A model generated the notes under the pieces. It ran no database searches. It was not told the origin of the DNA and saw only the letters and a list, made by a program, of their open reading frames with translations. From Ureibacillus massiliensis 4400831 = CIP 108448 = CCUG 49529 (GTDB lineage Bacteria; Bacillota; Bacilli; Bacillales_A; Planococcaceae), in the NCBI RefSeq assembly GCF_000772965.1, contig NZ_JPVQ01000001.1, forward strand, positions 1 through 64,000: 64,000 nt of DNA, in the 5' to 3' direction. Below are positions 34,795-43,248 of the stretch, piece by piece (the first letter of the stretch is position 1; every line of letters begins with the position of its first letter). The position numbers were made by a program, and so were the translations under genes.

Positions 34795-35352
34795 ATGGAA
34801 TTTGGTGAAAATATAAAAAAAGAAAGAAAGAGGCAGGGGCTTACATTAGAAGAATTGGCCGTGCGATCAAGTGTTAGTAAATCGATGCTATCAATGATTG
34901 AAAGAGGAGAAAAAAATCCTACAATTCAAGTTGCATCACAAATTGCAGAGGGTCTAGGAGTTACCATATCGTACCTTTTAGGTGAAAATCAGAAAAGAGA
35001 AGTTGTAGTAATTCGATCTGGTAAGCAGCTAGTTTATAAAGATGAAACGACAGGGATCGAACGTCATTTATTATCCCCATCCTTTCCTACAAAAGGAATT
35101 GAGTTTATTTTAAATGTAATACCACCTATGCAAGAAACGGGGGTTTTTCCAGCGCATAAAAGTGGTGTAAAAGAGTATATATATGTTTCCGATGGAAGGA
35201 TTAAAATCGAATTAGGTCATGAGCCTGAAAGCTATGATTTAGAAGCGGGGGATTCCATTTATTTTGAAGCGGACGTCACTCACCGATTTATTAACCCATC
35301 TAATCAGGAATGTCGTTATTATTTAGTAATTGATTCAAGCCAGTTAACATGA
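34795..35352 (+). CDS. XRE-cupin transcriptional regulator
   Basis: A 185-residue protein with an N-terminal XRE helix-turn-helix (KRQGLTLEELAVRSSVSKSM, about residues 12-31). A C-terminal cupin barrel contains GVKEYIYVSDGRIKIELG and EAGDSIYFEADVTHRF. HTH-cupin regulators bind a small ligand in the cupin and control neighbouring transport or catabolic genes. It is transcribed away from the lactate-permease-type gene, making that the likely target. It starts at ATG following GAGGTG. It is one of two such proteins in the window; the other sits in the polyamine-type operon. Confidence 0.88.
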   Translation: MEFGENIKKERKRQGLTLEELAVRSSVSKSMLSMIERGEKNPTIQVASQIAEGLGVTISYLLGENQKREVVVIRSGKQLVYKDETTGIERHLLSPSFPTKGIEFILNVIPPMQETGVFPAHKSGVKEYIYVSDGRIKIELGHEPESYDLEAGDSIYFEADVTHRFINPSNQECRYYLVIDSSQLT

Positions 35353-35507
35353 AGTGATTGGTGGAAATGAGTCATTTAAAACAGTGTCAAAAAAATCGTT
35401 CCATTCGAAATTAAATCATTGATAATGGTAAGATAGACGATAAAGAATCGCTAATGTATCCAATGAATTGTATTGAAATTAAGCTATCTAGCAAAAGGAG
35501 GGCACTA

Positions 35508-36050
35508 TTGAGAAACCATAATAAAATGATCTACATTTCAGTCTCCATCATTCTTGTCTTGATTATTGCTATTTATTATTTCAACAGGCCTAGACAATTG
35601 TATGGAAATGATGAAGAATCTATCATCCAAATTATCAATTCAATAGAAGGGTACGAAGATAAAGAGATTGAAATTATTGATAGTATAGATTTTGAAAATG
35701 ATCGAATAGTTGGGTTCCTATCAGATAATAGCCCTGGCTATATTCAATTTATAAAAAATGAATCTGGCGATTACAGATGGCAGCATATCGAAGTAAATCA
35801 AGATGGACCTCTCGGTATTTTTCTTCCAAATTTAACAAGCTCCCAGCCTCATCAATTTATGTTTGTTGCAAATAGTTTCAACGATATTGCGAAAGTACAG
35901 ATTACAGTAAATGGAGGAGTGGTAGAACAAACGCTTACCCCTTTTGTCGCTTCTGTTGTTTGGAAACCATTACCTGAAACGACAAACGGTGAATACAGAT
36001 ATGATGATTATCAGTATTTTGATGCAGATGGAAATATAATAAATAGATAA
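35508..36050 (+). CDS. Unknown membrane-anchored exported protein
   Basis: A 180-residue protein with one N-terminal membrane helix (IYISVSIILVLIIAIYYF, about residues 8-25). A beta-rich outward-facing domain follows, with ending segments GGVVEQTLTPFVASVVWKP and YRYDDYQYFDADGNII. I start it at TTG 35508 behind AAGGAGGG; an earlier ATG lacks a ribosome site. No lipobox and no family recognised. It is followed by a terminator and so is monocistronic. Confidence 0.6.
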   Translation: MRNHNKMIYISVSIILVLIIAIYYFNRPRQLYGNDEESIIQIINSIEGYEDKEIEIIDSIDFENDRIVGFLSDNSPGYIQFIKNESGDYRWQHIEVNQDGPLGIFLPNLTSSQPHQFMFVANSFNDIAKVQITVNGGVVEQTLTPFVASVVWKPLPETTNGEYRYDDYQYFDADGNIINR

Positions 36051-36144
36051 TAATTCGAGCTAAATAAAAACAATAAAGCTTTTGGAGGGCTATGAAATAC
36101 GTAAGCTGATTACCGTACCCCTACATAAATAAATAGTAATTTTG

Positions 36145-36177
36145 AATCGTATATCTATTAGGGTATACGATTTTTTT
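36145..36177 (+). terminator. Terminator hairpin
   Basis: An 11-bp stem with one G-U pair (36145-36155 with 36162-36172) is followed by TTTTTTT. It lies about 95 nt after the preceding gene. The rest of the gap to 36379 shows only a lone TGCTCA repeat-like motif near 36307. Confidence 0.85.
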
Positions 36178-36379
36178 GAACATCCATTATAACGGGTTTC
36201 ACAAAAGAGTATATAGGAAAACTATCCTAATCAAAATAGGAATTTTTTTATGAAAAATGAGAATGATTAGCTATAGCAAGTGAGTGAGTAAACGGGCATA
36301 ATTACTGCTCAGAAGGTAATTAGTGAACCTATTAAAAATCTTCTTACTTATTTACACTCCATCGAAAGGGGCGTTTTTA

Positions 36380-36763
36380 TTGATTTTTAAAAGAGACGAA
36401 GCATTCCGTTATACATTTGGTAGCCCACTATTAGCTAAATTTACTATTACAGAAATCAATGATAAGAAGGTAGAGTCATCGCCTGGGTTAGCGGAAATCA
36501 TTGATATAAGTCCTGAAGGGTTATGTATTAGTTCGAATTTAATTATTCCTGACGAAGGTTCCAAAATAGTCTTATCCGTTCAATTTAAAATAAACGAAGC
36601 TGAAATTACATTAAATGGTGAAATTGTATGGACAAAGGAATTAGGGAGTAAAGCTGAATATGGCATCAACTTAATCGTAGATGATTTTGAGAAAGAACTT
36701 ATTATTGAAGAACTAAAAACTTATGCAAAAAATAATGCGAATCAATCGAACTTGTCAAAATAG
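36380..36763 (+). CDS. PilZ-domain protein
   Basis: A 127-residue single-domain PilZ protein. The N-terminal RDEAFRYTF stands for the c-di-GMP-binding RxxxR element, and DISPEGL matches the (D/N)xSxxG element. Such proteins are cytoplasmic c-di-GMP effectors. I use TTG 36380, preceded by AAAGGGG; an earlier in-frame start would add 19 hydrophobic residues without a ribosome site. A GGDEF-EAL protein encoded at 51.7 kb could supply or remove the signal. The terminator hairpin begins inside the last codons of this gene. Confidence 0.78.
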   Translation: MIFKRDEAFRYTFGSPLLAKFTITEINDKKVESSPGLAEIIDISPEGLCISSNLIIPDEGSKIVLSVQFKINEAEITLNGEIVWTKELGSKAEYGINLIVDDFEKELIIEELKTYAKNNANQSNLSK

Positions 36764-36792
36764 GGAAACCCCTGTTTTGGCAAGTTTTTTTT
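36749..36792 (+). terminator. Terminator overlapping the end of the PilZ gene
   Basis: A long stem (CTTGTCAAAAtaGGG with CCCctgTTTTGGCAAG) is followed by TTTTTTTT. Its left arm covers the last five codons and stop codon of the gene. Confidence 0.85.
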
Positions 36793-36811
36793 GAGGGGAA
36801 TATTAGTCGTT

Positions 36812-36874
36812 TTGACAATTAAATATTTCAAAATGACAAATATAGTTGTCAAAATGAAATATATCGTTTACAAT
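36812..36874 (+). promoter_or_regulatory. Promoter and operator repeats of the XRE/DUF3169 operon
   Basis: TTGTCA (36846-36851), a 17-nt spacer and TACAAT (36869-36874) form the promoter. TGACAA-n6-TTGTCA (36834-36851) is an inverted repeat over the -35 box. TCAAAATGA recurs at 36828 and 36849, and a further TTGACA sits at 36812. The repeats suggest autoregulation by the XRE protein. Confidence 0.65.
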
Positions 36875-36895
36875 GTGTTTAAGAGGTGATGAAGT

Positions 36896-37099
36896 ATGAA
36901 AAGTCGTCTGAAAGAACTTCGAGCGCGGGATGGATTAAATCAAACCCAATTGGCGAAGCTTGCAAAAGTTTCAAGACAAACAATTAGTTTAATCGAACGT
37001 GAAGAGTTTATTCCATCGTTATTAATTGCCGTTCGTATTTCACGAATATTCAATGAGCCGGTAGAGAAAGTGTTTATGTTTGAGGAGGAGGAATTATAG
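36896..37099 (+). CDS. Small XRE-family regulator
   Basis: A 67-residue protein that is essentially one helix-turn-helix (QTQLAKLAKVSRQTISLIER, about residues 17-36) with an acidic tail FEEEEL. This is the regulator type paired with DUF3169 membrane proteins. Its ATG follows GAGGTGATG, and its stop touches the next gene's start. Repeated TTGTCA-type motifs around the promoter suggest it represses itself. Confidence 0.9.
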   Translation: MKSRLKELRARDGLNQTQLAKLAKVSRQTISLIEREEFIPSLLIAVRISRIFNEPVEKVFMFEEEEL

Positions 37100-37780
37100 A
37101 TGAAACGTTGGTTAATAACTTTAATAATTAGTGCAGTCATTGGTTTTGCAGTAGGTTACTTACTGAGTGTTGGATTTTCATTTGACTTCTTAAAATATTC
37201 TGATGGGATTGTCATTGGGATTTTAGTAATTGTCTTTGTATTGTTGGGAACTAGCTATGTACTAGCTAGACAAATAAAGAAACTGCATCAAACTGAATTT
37301 ATAGGTGATGAAGAGGATGCAGCTGATGTGATTATTTATAAGAAATTTACCGACTATACACTCTTTGTACAAACAAGTCTAACACTATCTGTTTTAGCAC
37401 TGTGTACCACGATGGTGACCACACAAAAATTAGCTTTAGCTATAGTATCTCTTGTTGGTTTAGGTTTTAGTTATATCCTTTTAGTGTTCATGAATAGTTT
37501 ACTGCAGATGGTATATCCAGAACGTCCGCTACCAAAAGCAAATGATCCAAAATATGCAGAAAAATTATTAGACATGTCAGATGATGGTGAGAAGCACGTC
37601 ATTCTTATTGGTCTTTACAAAACTTTTCAACTGATGGGCGTAGCGCTAGTTTTTGGCATCGTGCTTTCAACTATCTATTCAGTTTCTACAGGAAACTCTC
37701 AGCTGTTCTCGATTCTTGTAATGGGTATCATTCTAATTCTAATCAACGGAAAATACAGCCTGTCCATTCGTGAAAAATAA
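37100..37780 (+). CDS. DUF3169 membrane protein
   Basis: A 226-residue membrane protein with about six hydrophobic helices arranged as three pairs. It contains the YPERPLPKANDPKYAEKLL loop typical of DUF3169 proteins. It begins at ATG immediately after the XRE gene stop, with GGAGGAGGAA inside the end of that gene, so translation is coupled. Its function is unknown. The recurring XRE/membrane pair organisation parallels the DUF2975 pair at 1.7-2.4 kb. Confidence 0.82.
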   Translation: MKRWLITLIISAVIGFAVGYLLSVGFSFDFLKYSDGIVIGILVIVFVLLGTSYVLARQIKKLHQTEFIGDEEDAADVIIYKKFTDYTLFVQTSLTLSVLALCTTMVTTQKLALAIVSLVGLGFSYILLVFMNSLLQMVYPERPLPKANDPKYAEKLLDMSDDGEKHVILIGLYKTFQLMGVALVFGIVLSTIYSVSTGNSQLFSILVMGIILILINGKYSLSIREK

Positions 37781-37792
37781 AATAAGAGAAGT

Positions 37793-37825
37793 AAGGGGTA
37801 TCTCTATTTTTGAGATGCCCTTTTT
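37793..37825 (+). terminator. Terminator of the XRE/DUF3169 operon
   Basis: A stem of about 11 bp with one bulge (37793-37804 with 37812-37822) is followed by a short T run. Confidence 0.8.
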
Positions 37826-37923
37826 AAATTTTAATTTCTATATTTAAGTCCTTAAACAATATGGAAAGACTTAAAATAAGTTAGGATTGAAGTGATTGGA
37901 TATTTAAATAGGGGGGAATCGCC

Positions 37924-38469
37924 ATGAAAATTGTTGGTATCTCAGGATCATTAGCCGGATACAAAACGTTTACATTAGTGAACAAAGTATTGCAGGCTGC
38001 AAAAGCTGTTGATTCTACGGTTGAAATTGAACTAATTGATTTAAAGGGTTATGATGTAGAGTTTGTAAAAGGAACACCATTAAGCTTTTATAATGATGAT
38101 ACGGTCAAAGTGGTAAATAAAATACTATCAGCGGATTGTCTCCTTATTGGAACACCTATATACCAAGCATCCATTACCGGCGCTTTAAAAAACCTATTAG
38201 ATCATTTGCCTGTGGATGGATTAATGGATAAAACAGTCGGAATGATTGCCCATGGTGAGACAGATAAACACTTTCTTGTCCTAGAATATCATTTACGATC
38301 CATTCTTACGTTTTTAAAGGCTGTAGTCCCAGTTAGCAATTTATTTGTCCGTAACGATTATTTTGACGAAGAGAATGAAATACATGATATTAATTTGAAT
38401 CACCGAATAAAAAAGCTAGCAGCAGAAACTATTACTATTCAAAAATTAATGAAACTAAAAGGTGAATAA
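37924..38469 (+). CDS. NAD(P)H-dependent FMN reductase
   Basis: A 181-residue flavodoxin-like reductase of the NADPH-dependent FMN reductase (SsuE-like) family. The phosphate-binding N terminus IVGISGSLAGYKTF and the GTPIYQASITGALKNLLD segment that contacts flavin are clear. It would supply reduced FMN to a monooxygenase or act as a quinone reductase. It starts at ATG behind GGGGGGAA. No sulfonate monooxygenase is adjacent, though an LLM-class oxidoreductase gene lies 1 kb downstream on the other strand and could use its product. Confidence 0.87.
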   Translation: MKIVGISGSLAGYKTFTLVNKVLQAAKAVDSTVEIELIDLKGYDVEFVKGTPLSFYNDDTVKVVNKILSADCLLIGTPIYQASITGALKNLLDHLPVDGLMDKTVGMIAHGETDKHFLVLEYHLRSILTFLKAVVPVSNLFVRNDYFDEENEIHDINLNHRIKKLAAETITIQKLMKLKGE

Positions 38470-38541
38470 GTGCTTCTTCTAGAAATCCAATGTAACACCA
38501 ATTAGAACGAAACGTCTAATTTGAAAAAGGAGATTCACCTT

Positions 38542-39000
38542 ATGAAAAAAATCTATTGTCTAGTCATGGTTATCACCTTTTTTATATTGGCAGGCTGTCA
38601 AAATGCAGAAAACACCGTAGAAAATGAAATAACATCTGACAATGAAGCTATTTTCGATTTTGTACCTTCTTCTGAAGATGTTATTAGTATGCATGATGAT
38701 ATTGAGAATATAGAAAGGTTTGAGACTTTTTTCAATAATGTTGAAAATGGCGAGAAGGATAAGATTAGGATTGTCAATTATACAACTGAAGGCGATCCGA
38801 TATTGCAAGAAGTTGACTATGACGGAGAAAATATAAAAATAACGACTGATTCACGTAGAGACAGTTATGGACAAGGTGGTATCAGTCAAAATACCTGCCA
38901 AGAGATTGACGTAGTAGAAAAGCTAGAAAGAACCGATTACCTACTGGAAGGTTGTAAAAATCAGTTAGACAATATGCTATTAGTAATATGGAAGAATTAA
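38542..39000 (+). CDS. DUF4362 lipoprotein
   Basis: A 152-residue lipoprotein. The signal peptide has lipobox ILAGC (Cys about residue 19), and the mature part contains NVENGEKDKIRIVNYTTEGDP and the Cys-containing NTCQEIDV. This matches the DUF4362 family of small Bacillales lipoproteins. ATG 38542 follows AAGGAG; the TTG at 38521 lies upstream of that site. It lies 72 nt after the FMN reductase gene and may share its transcript. Function is unknown. Confidence 0.8.
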   Translation: MKKIYCLVMVITFFILAGCQNAENTVENEITSDNEAIFDFVPSSEDVISMHDDIENIERFETFFNNVENGEKDKIRIVNYTTEGDPILQEVDYDGENIKITTDSRRDSYGQGGISQNTCQEIDVVEKLERTDYLLEGCKNQLDNMLLVIWKN

Positions 39001-39178
39001 TCGAATCAAACAATATAAAACTAATTTTCCATATTTAATGATATGAAAAGTGAACAAAAACTAACGATTTTATCGATTCATTTAATTTCTTAGTGAATAT
39101 AGGATATACTTTTAAAGTCCGAAAAATTGTCGATAAAGTAGGAACGAAACATGGCAGAAAGTTTTATTGGAGGTCTAT

Positions 39179-39451
39179 ATGAATTATAAAATTATTAACA
39201 GACAAGTATTTGAACAGGCTCAAGTTCGCTCAATAGCAGACGTGCCATTCACTGAAGAAGAATTACAAAATGGAATGAAGCTTGCTGTATCAAGAGCAGA
39301 TGATACACTTGCATTATATTTAGTTGATGTAGATGGTCAGAAAAAATTTGAAGTACGTTGGGATGATTCGTCAGAGTTATTTAGCGGCTGGTTCTCTGCA
39401 TGGGATAATTTCACATGGTGCTTAAATATTGTGGATGGAGAAAATAAATAA
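39179..39451 (+). CDS. Unknown 90-residue cytoplasmic protein
   Basis: Starts at ATG 39179 behind GGAGGT. The product has a mixed alpha/beta character and ends in a Trp-rich region (WDDSSELFSGWFSAWDNFTW). No signal peptide or membrane segment. I do not recognise a family. It is monocistronic with a strong terminator. The tryptophan-dense end is its only striking property. Confidence 0.65.
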   Translation: MNYKIINRQVFEQAQVRSIADVPFTEEELQNGMKLAVSRADDTLALYLVDVDGQKKFEVRWDDSSELFSGWFSAWDNFTWCLNIVDGENK

Positions 39452-39459
39452 TAAAACAA

Positions 39460-39493
39460 AAACTCTCTTAATCTAGATGGATTAGGAGAGTTT
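39460..39493. terminator. Bidirectional terminator
   Basis: A 14-bp stem with one G-U pair (39460-39473 with 39480-39493) and a 6-nt loop, followed by TTTTTT. It reaches into the 3' end of the convergent LLM gene. Confidence 0.85.
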
Positions 39494-40495
39494 TTTATTA
39501 TCGTTAAGTAATTCTTGTGCGATCAATTTATATGATTCAATTCGATCTATTGGTGAATGAGTAATAGTCAAAATCATAAATTCATCTACTTGATATTTCG
39601 CCTGTAAATTAAGAAGAGCTTGTCCGATTTCTTTTGGACTGCCGATAAGCATTTTGTCTTTCATTTCTTCTAACATTCTTCTGTCTTTTTCATTTAAGTT
39701 AACGGCTTGTGCTTCCTCATAAGAGGGGACTGTTTTTCCTTCGCCTTTTGCACTCAACAATTGCCAAATTAAAGTGCTATATGCTATTTCTTCTGCTCTT
39801 TCCGTCGTCTCAGCACAGATTGCCGGTATAGTAACTAACACCTCTGGAGAACCTTCCTTTTGCTTTGGTTGAAAAGTGTTTCGATAGGATTGAATAATTT
39901 CCGTTCCTTCGAGTTCGCTCATAAATTGCCCAAATGCATAGGCTAAACCAAATCGAGCCGCAAGCTCGGCGCTTTTTTGACTGGTTCCAAGCATCCACGG
40001 AGTTGGTGTTACTTGTGGCATCGGCGAGGCAGTCACCTTTGAAAAGGGATGATCTTTAGGGAAATCTTGATGAAAGAAATGAAGTAGCTCTTCAACTAAC
40101 TCTGGCATCTTATAAACCTGCTGCAAAAAATTGTCCGATAAAGCATTTGTTGCTTCCGCAGAGCCACCAGGGGAGCGACCTATTCCAATGTCAATACGAT
40201 TTGGGAATAGCGTTGCTAGCATATTATAAACTTCTGCCACTTTATATGGCTTATAATGTGGCAATAAAACAGCGCCACACCCTAAACGAATATGTTTTGT
40301 GTGAGCCCCAATATAACTAATCATCACCTCAGGAGCAGAACAGGCAAGACCTGGTAAATCGTGATGCTCGCTAATCCAAAACCTTGTATAACCTAGTTCA
40401 TCTCCAATGCGAGCTAAATTCATCGATTCATCTAATGCTTCTTTAGCAGTTTGATTTGAAGAAATAGGGGATTGATCTAAAATGCTTAATTTCAT
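39482..40495 (-). CDS. LLM-class flavin-dependent oxidoreductase
   Basis: A 337-residue bacterial-luciferase-like protein. RFWISEHHDLPGLACSAPEV near residue 42 and RIDIGIGRSPGGSAEA near 105 are typical of group 1 members (YceB/YhbW-like). These enzymes use reduced FMN or F420 to oxidise small substrates. ATG 40495 is used because AGGCGG lies 8 nt upstream; in-frame GTG codons before it overlap that site. It lies 12 nt after a DUF3219 gene, so the two are co-transcribed. The substrate is unknown. Confidence 0.87.
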   Translation of the reverse strand: MKLSILDQSPISSNQTAKEALDESMNLARIGDELGYTRFWISEHHDLPGLACSAPEVMISYIGAHTKHIRLGCGAVLLPHYKPYKVAEVYNMLATLFPNRIDIGIGRSPGGSAEATNALSDNFLQQVYKMPELVEELLHFFHQDFPKDHPFSKVTASPMPQVTPTPWMLGTSQKSAELAARFGLAYAFGQFMSELEGTEIIQSYRNTFQPKQKEGSPEVLVTIPAICAETTERAEEIAYSTLIWQLLSAKGEGKTVPSYEEAQAVNLNEKDRRMLEEMKDKMLIGSPKEIGQALLNLQAKYQVDEFMILTITHSPIDRIESYKLIAQELLNDNKKLS

Positions 40496-40507
40496 CACAG
40501 ACACCGC

Positions 40508-40792
40508 CTAATGTTTTACTTCCACTAAACTTAATTTATAATCTGCTACTTGACCTTTTTCGTATAAATTTGTAATTGAAGTGGAGTAATTTTGTATCGT
40601 TCCTCTGAAAGCTATATTACGTTCTTCCACTTTCACATTAAAGCTTCCTTCATAGAGCAAGACAGCAATATCATGATAATCTTCACTCGTTACTTTAAAG
40701 TGTATATCAATTTTGTACAATCCGTTCTCATGACTCTCTTCATAGCTCTCAATTGGAATCACACGGTCATTTAATAATATTTCTTTTACCAA
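40508..40792 (-). CDS. DUF3219 protein, YkvR-like
   Basis: A 94-residue protein resembling DUF3219 (YkvR) proteins. It is beta-rich, with an alternating pattern such as YKIDIHFKVTSEDYHDIAVLLYE. It starts at TTG behind GAGGAGG. It is the first gene of a two-gene transcript with the LLM oxidoreductase. No catalytic motif is visible; the role is unknown. Confidence 0.75.
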   Translation of the reverse strand: MVKEILLNDRVIPIESYEESHENGLYKIDIHFKVTSEDYHDIAVLLYEGSFNVKVEERNIAFRGTIQNYSTSITNLYEKGQVADYKLSLVEVKH

Positions 40793-40914
40793 AATATTAC
40801 CTCCTCATTAGTCCTTCTAATGGGAATCATAGCACTGCCAAAAGAAAGGGTAAATGAAAAGGAACTACAGATGAAATACTGTATGAAGTTATCATCTTGA
40901 TTAAGTTAATTGTC

Positions 40915-40971
40915 GAACAGAAGAATAAGTATAGCCATCCTGAGCAGAATATAATAATCCATTATGAGCAG
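40915..40971. repeat. Short array of GAGCAGAA-type units
   Basis: Three spaced copies of GA(A/G)CAGAA (at 40915, 40942 and 40966), 24-27 nt apart. Read on the minus strand they are TTCTG(C/T)TC, resembling the core of the larger array at 22922-23217. Probably a short remnant of the same repeat type. Confidence 0.4.
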
Positions 40972-41081
40972 AAAATTAGTATTACCATATAATTACCTTT
41001 ATACTTATGATTTGTTGCTTTTTTATTTCTGTAAAAGAAATAATAAAGAGCATGAGAAAGTGTAATAAAGGAGTTAGAAAA

Positions 41082-41723
41082 ATGACAAAAAATGTATTAG
41101 TAATTAAAGCAAATAATCGCCCAGACGGTGTTTCAACAAAAATGTATGAAACATTTGTTGCTGAGGCTAATCAAATCGAAGGTGTTCAAGTAACAACTTT
41201 TGATGTGTTTGAAGAGAATATGCCGTATTTTGGACAAACACTTTTCAATGCATTCGGTAAATTGCAACACAATGAAGAATTAAATGAAGCAGAAGCGGCA
41301 ACAATTGCAGCTAGACAAAAATCTATGGATGCAATTAAAGCAGCAGATGTAGTAGTATGGGCATTCCCATTATGGAACTTAACAATCCCAGCTGCACTTC
41401 AAACTTTTATTGATTACACATATGCTTCAGGATTCTCCTTCAAATACAATGAAGAAGGACAATTAGTAAGTCTGTTAACTGATAAAAAGACGATTATTTT
41501 ATCAGCGCGCGGTGGTTACTATTCAACACCTGAAACTGCTCCACTTGAAATGGCACATACATACATTAAAAATGTAGCATGTGGTGTTTACGGAATGGAA
41601 TTACTTGACGAAGTAGTAATCGAGGGACATAATGCAGAACCTCAAAGAGCAGAAGAAATTATTGCTGAAGGATTAGAAAAAGTTAAGAAATCTGCACAAT
41701 TATTAAAAGCAGTTACTGCTTAA
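41082..41723 (+). CDS. azoR: FMN-dependent NADH-azoreductase
   Basis: A 213-residue flavodoxin-fold NADH:quinone/azo reductase. The FMN-binding segment FPLWNLTIPAALQTFIDYTY is near residue 105 and the SARGGYYS loop near 145. It reduces quinones, azo and nitro compounds with NADH in a two-electron step. ATG 41082 with AAGGAG upstream is used; the frame extends further upstream without a ribosome site. It is monocistronic with a perfect long terminator. A repeat remnant lies 110 nt upstream. Confidence 0.9.
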   Translation: MTKNVLVIKANNRPDGVSTKMYETFVAEANQIEGVQVTTFDVFEENMPYFGQTLFNAFGKLQHNEELNEAEAATIAARQKSMDAIKAADVVVWAFPLWNLTIPAALQTFIDYTYASGFSFKYNEEGQLVSLLTDKKTIILSARGGYYSTPETAPLEMAHTYIKNVACGVYGMELLDEVVIEGHNAEPQRAEEIIAEGLEKVKKSAQLLKAVTA

Positions 41724-41729
41724 AAATAT

Positions 41730-41777
41730 TAAAGGTTATGCCTTAAATCCATTGATTTGAGCATAACCTTTTTTTAT
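41730..41777 (+). terminator. Terminator of azoR
   Basis: A long stem of about 19 bp (41730-41748 with about 41753-41771) is followed by TTTTTTT. Confidence 0.85.
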
Positions 41778-41824
41778 TTAAAGTATATGAACATAAAAAA
41801 GAATGGGAAATTCCCATTCTTTAA

Positions 41825-42781
41825 CTATTTCACTAGTTCTTGTTCTAATTTTGCAACGACTTCTGCAACATATTCTTCTGATAAGTTATGTTTTGCTACA
41901 TAGCGATTGCGTGGGTCTTTTGTACATGCAATTGTACAACCACCAAGGTGTTTTGCTTCGTTCTCCTCTGATGCAAGAATTTGCTTATTGCATTCAGGGC
42001 TTGCACAATTAACGTAACGTTCACATGGTGTGCCGTCATAATGGTCACGACCAACTACTACATGCTCCACTTGGTTAATCGGAACAGTTAAACGTTCGTC
42101 AAACACATACATTTGACCATCCCAAAGCTGACCTTTTGCAACTGGGTCTTTACTATAAGTAGCAATTCCACCGTGTAATTGACCAACCTCTTCACCAATT
42201 CCTTCACGCATTAACCAGCCTGAGAATTTCTCACAACGTATACCGCCTGTGCAATATGTTAAAACACGTTTACCTTCGAACAACTTTTTATTGTCAATAA
42301 TCCATTGTGGAGTATCACGGAATGTTTCTACATCCGGACGAATCGCTCCACGGAAGTGACCAACATCATATTCATAAGTGTTACGAACGTCTAATACAAC
42401 TGTATCTTCACGTTGCATTTCCTCAAAGAATTCTTGTGGGGAAAGGTAACGGCCAGTAATTTCATGCGGATTAATATCTTCTGGTAAGCTTAAGTTAACA
42501 AGCTCTGGACGTGGGCGACAGTGCATTTTCTTAAATGCATGACCTTCAGCTTCATCCACTTTGAAGACAATCCCTTTAAATAAAGGATGGTTTTTCATGT
42601 ATTCCATATAAGTATTTGTATCTTCAATCGTACCAGAAACCGTTCCATTGATGCCTTCTTGTGCAACAAGGATACGACCTTTTAAGTTGATTGATTTACA
42701 AAAGTCTAAGTGCTCTGCAGCAAATTCTGCAGGATCTTCAATGTGATTGTAAAAATAATACAATAAAACACGATATTCCAT
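41825..42781 (-). CDS. trhO: tRNA uridine(34) hydroxylase TrhO
   Basis: A 318-residue protein of the YceA/TrhO family. An N-terminal alpha/beta domain (about 1-110) carries [16 protein letters not shown]. The rhodanese domain (about 125-225) has the active loop [12 protein letters not shown]-terminal cysteine-rich tail contains CASPECNKQ and [10 protein letters not shown]. TrhO makes 5-hydroxyuridine at the wobble position of tRNA using oxygen and prephenate-derived chemistry. ATG 42781 follows AGGTGGAG; the upstream in-frame start lacks a ribosome site. It stands alone. Confidence 0.94.
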   Translation of the reverse strand: MEYRVLLYYFYNHIEDPAEFAAEHLDFCKSINLKGRILVAQEGINGTVSGTIEDTNTYMEYMKNHPLFKGIVFKVDEAEGHAFKKMHCRPRPELVNLSLPEDINPHEITGRYLSPQEFFEEMQREDTVVLDVRNTYEYDVGHFRGAIRPDVETFRDTPQWIIDNKKLFEGKRVLTYCTGGIRCEKFSGWLMREGIGEEVGQLHGGIATYSKDPVAKGQLWDGQMYVFDERLTVPINQVEHVVVGRDHYDGTPCERYVNCASPECNKQILASEENEAKHLGGCTIACTKDPRNRYVAKHNLSEEYVAEVVAKLEQELVK

Positions 42782-43248
42782 ATTTTCTCCACCTATCATT
42801 AATATTTGCAGGATATTCCTGATGGTGAACTTCTACATAATGAAGAAATTCATTGCGTTACAACTTTATCGTATGCTCAATCCGTTATGATTAGATACTC
42901 CAAAGTAGCAACCTTATAAACATAACATATATAAAGCAATTAGTTTATCAGTCATAGGTCCGAAGTTTTATCCAATATTAAGGAGGATAGAATATAAAAA
43001 ACTCTCAACTCGAATGTTTTGTATATAGGTTTTAATGATAGTAATTGAAATTATTTAAAATTTGTGAGAAACCGTTTGAATTCCATCACGTTACCCTTCT
43101 TATTCTTACTTAAATGTGCCATAAAATAGGGGAGGGAAATTAATAATAATAGACATTATGTTTTTTCTCGAATTTTAAAAGAGGGGAGAGGGCTAATGGA
43201 TAGAAAAAAGTGAGTTACCAATTCTTCTTGATAACTCACTTTCAATAC
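42782..43248. other. Intergenic region
   Basis: About 465 nt between two minus-strand genes. It holds the trhO promoter and, near its right end, the terminator of the polyamine-type operon (43208-43241). Nothing else is recognised. Confidence 0.5.
43208..43241 (-). terminator. Terminator of the polyamine-type operon
   Basis: AAGTGAGTTA / TAACTCACTT (43208-43217 with 43232-43241) has a T tract on the minus strand, 8 nt past the last gene. Confidence 0.85.
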
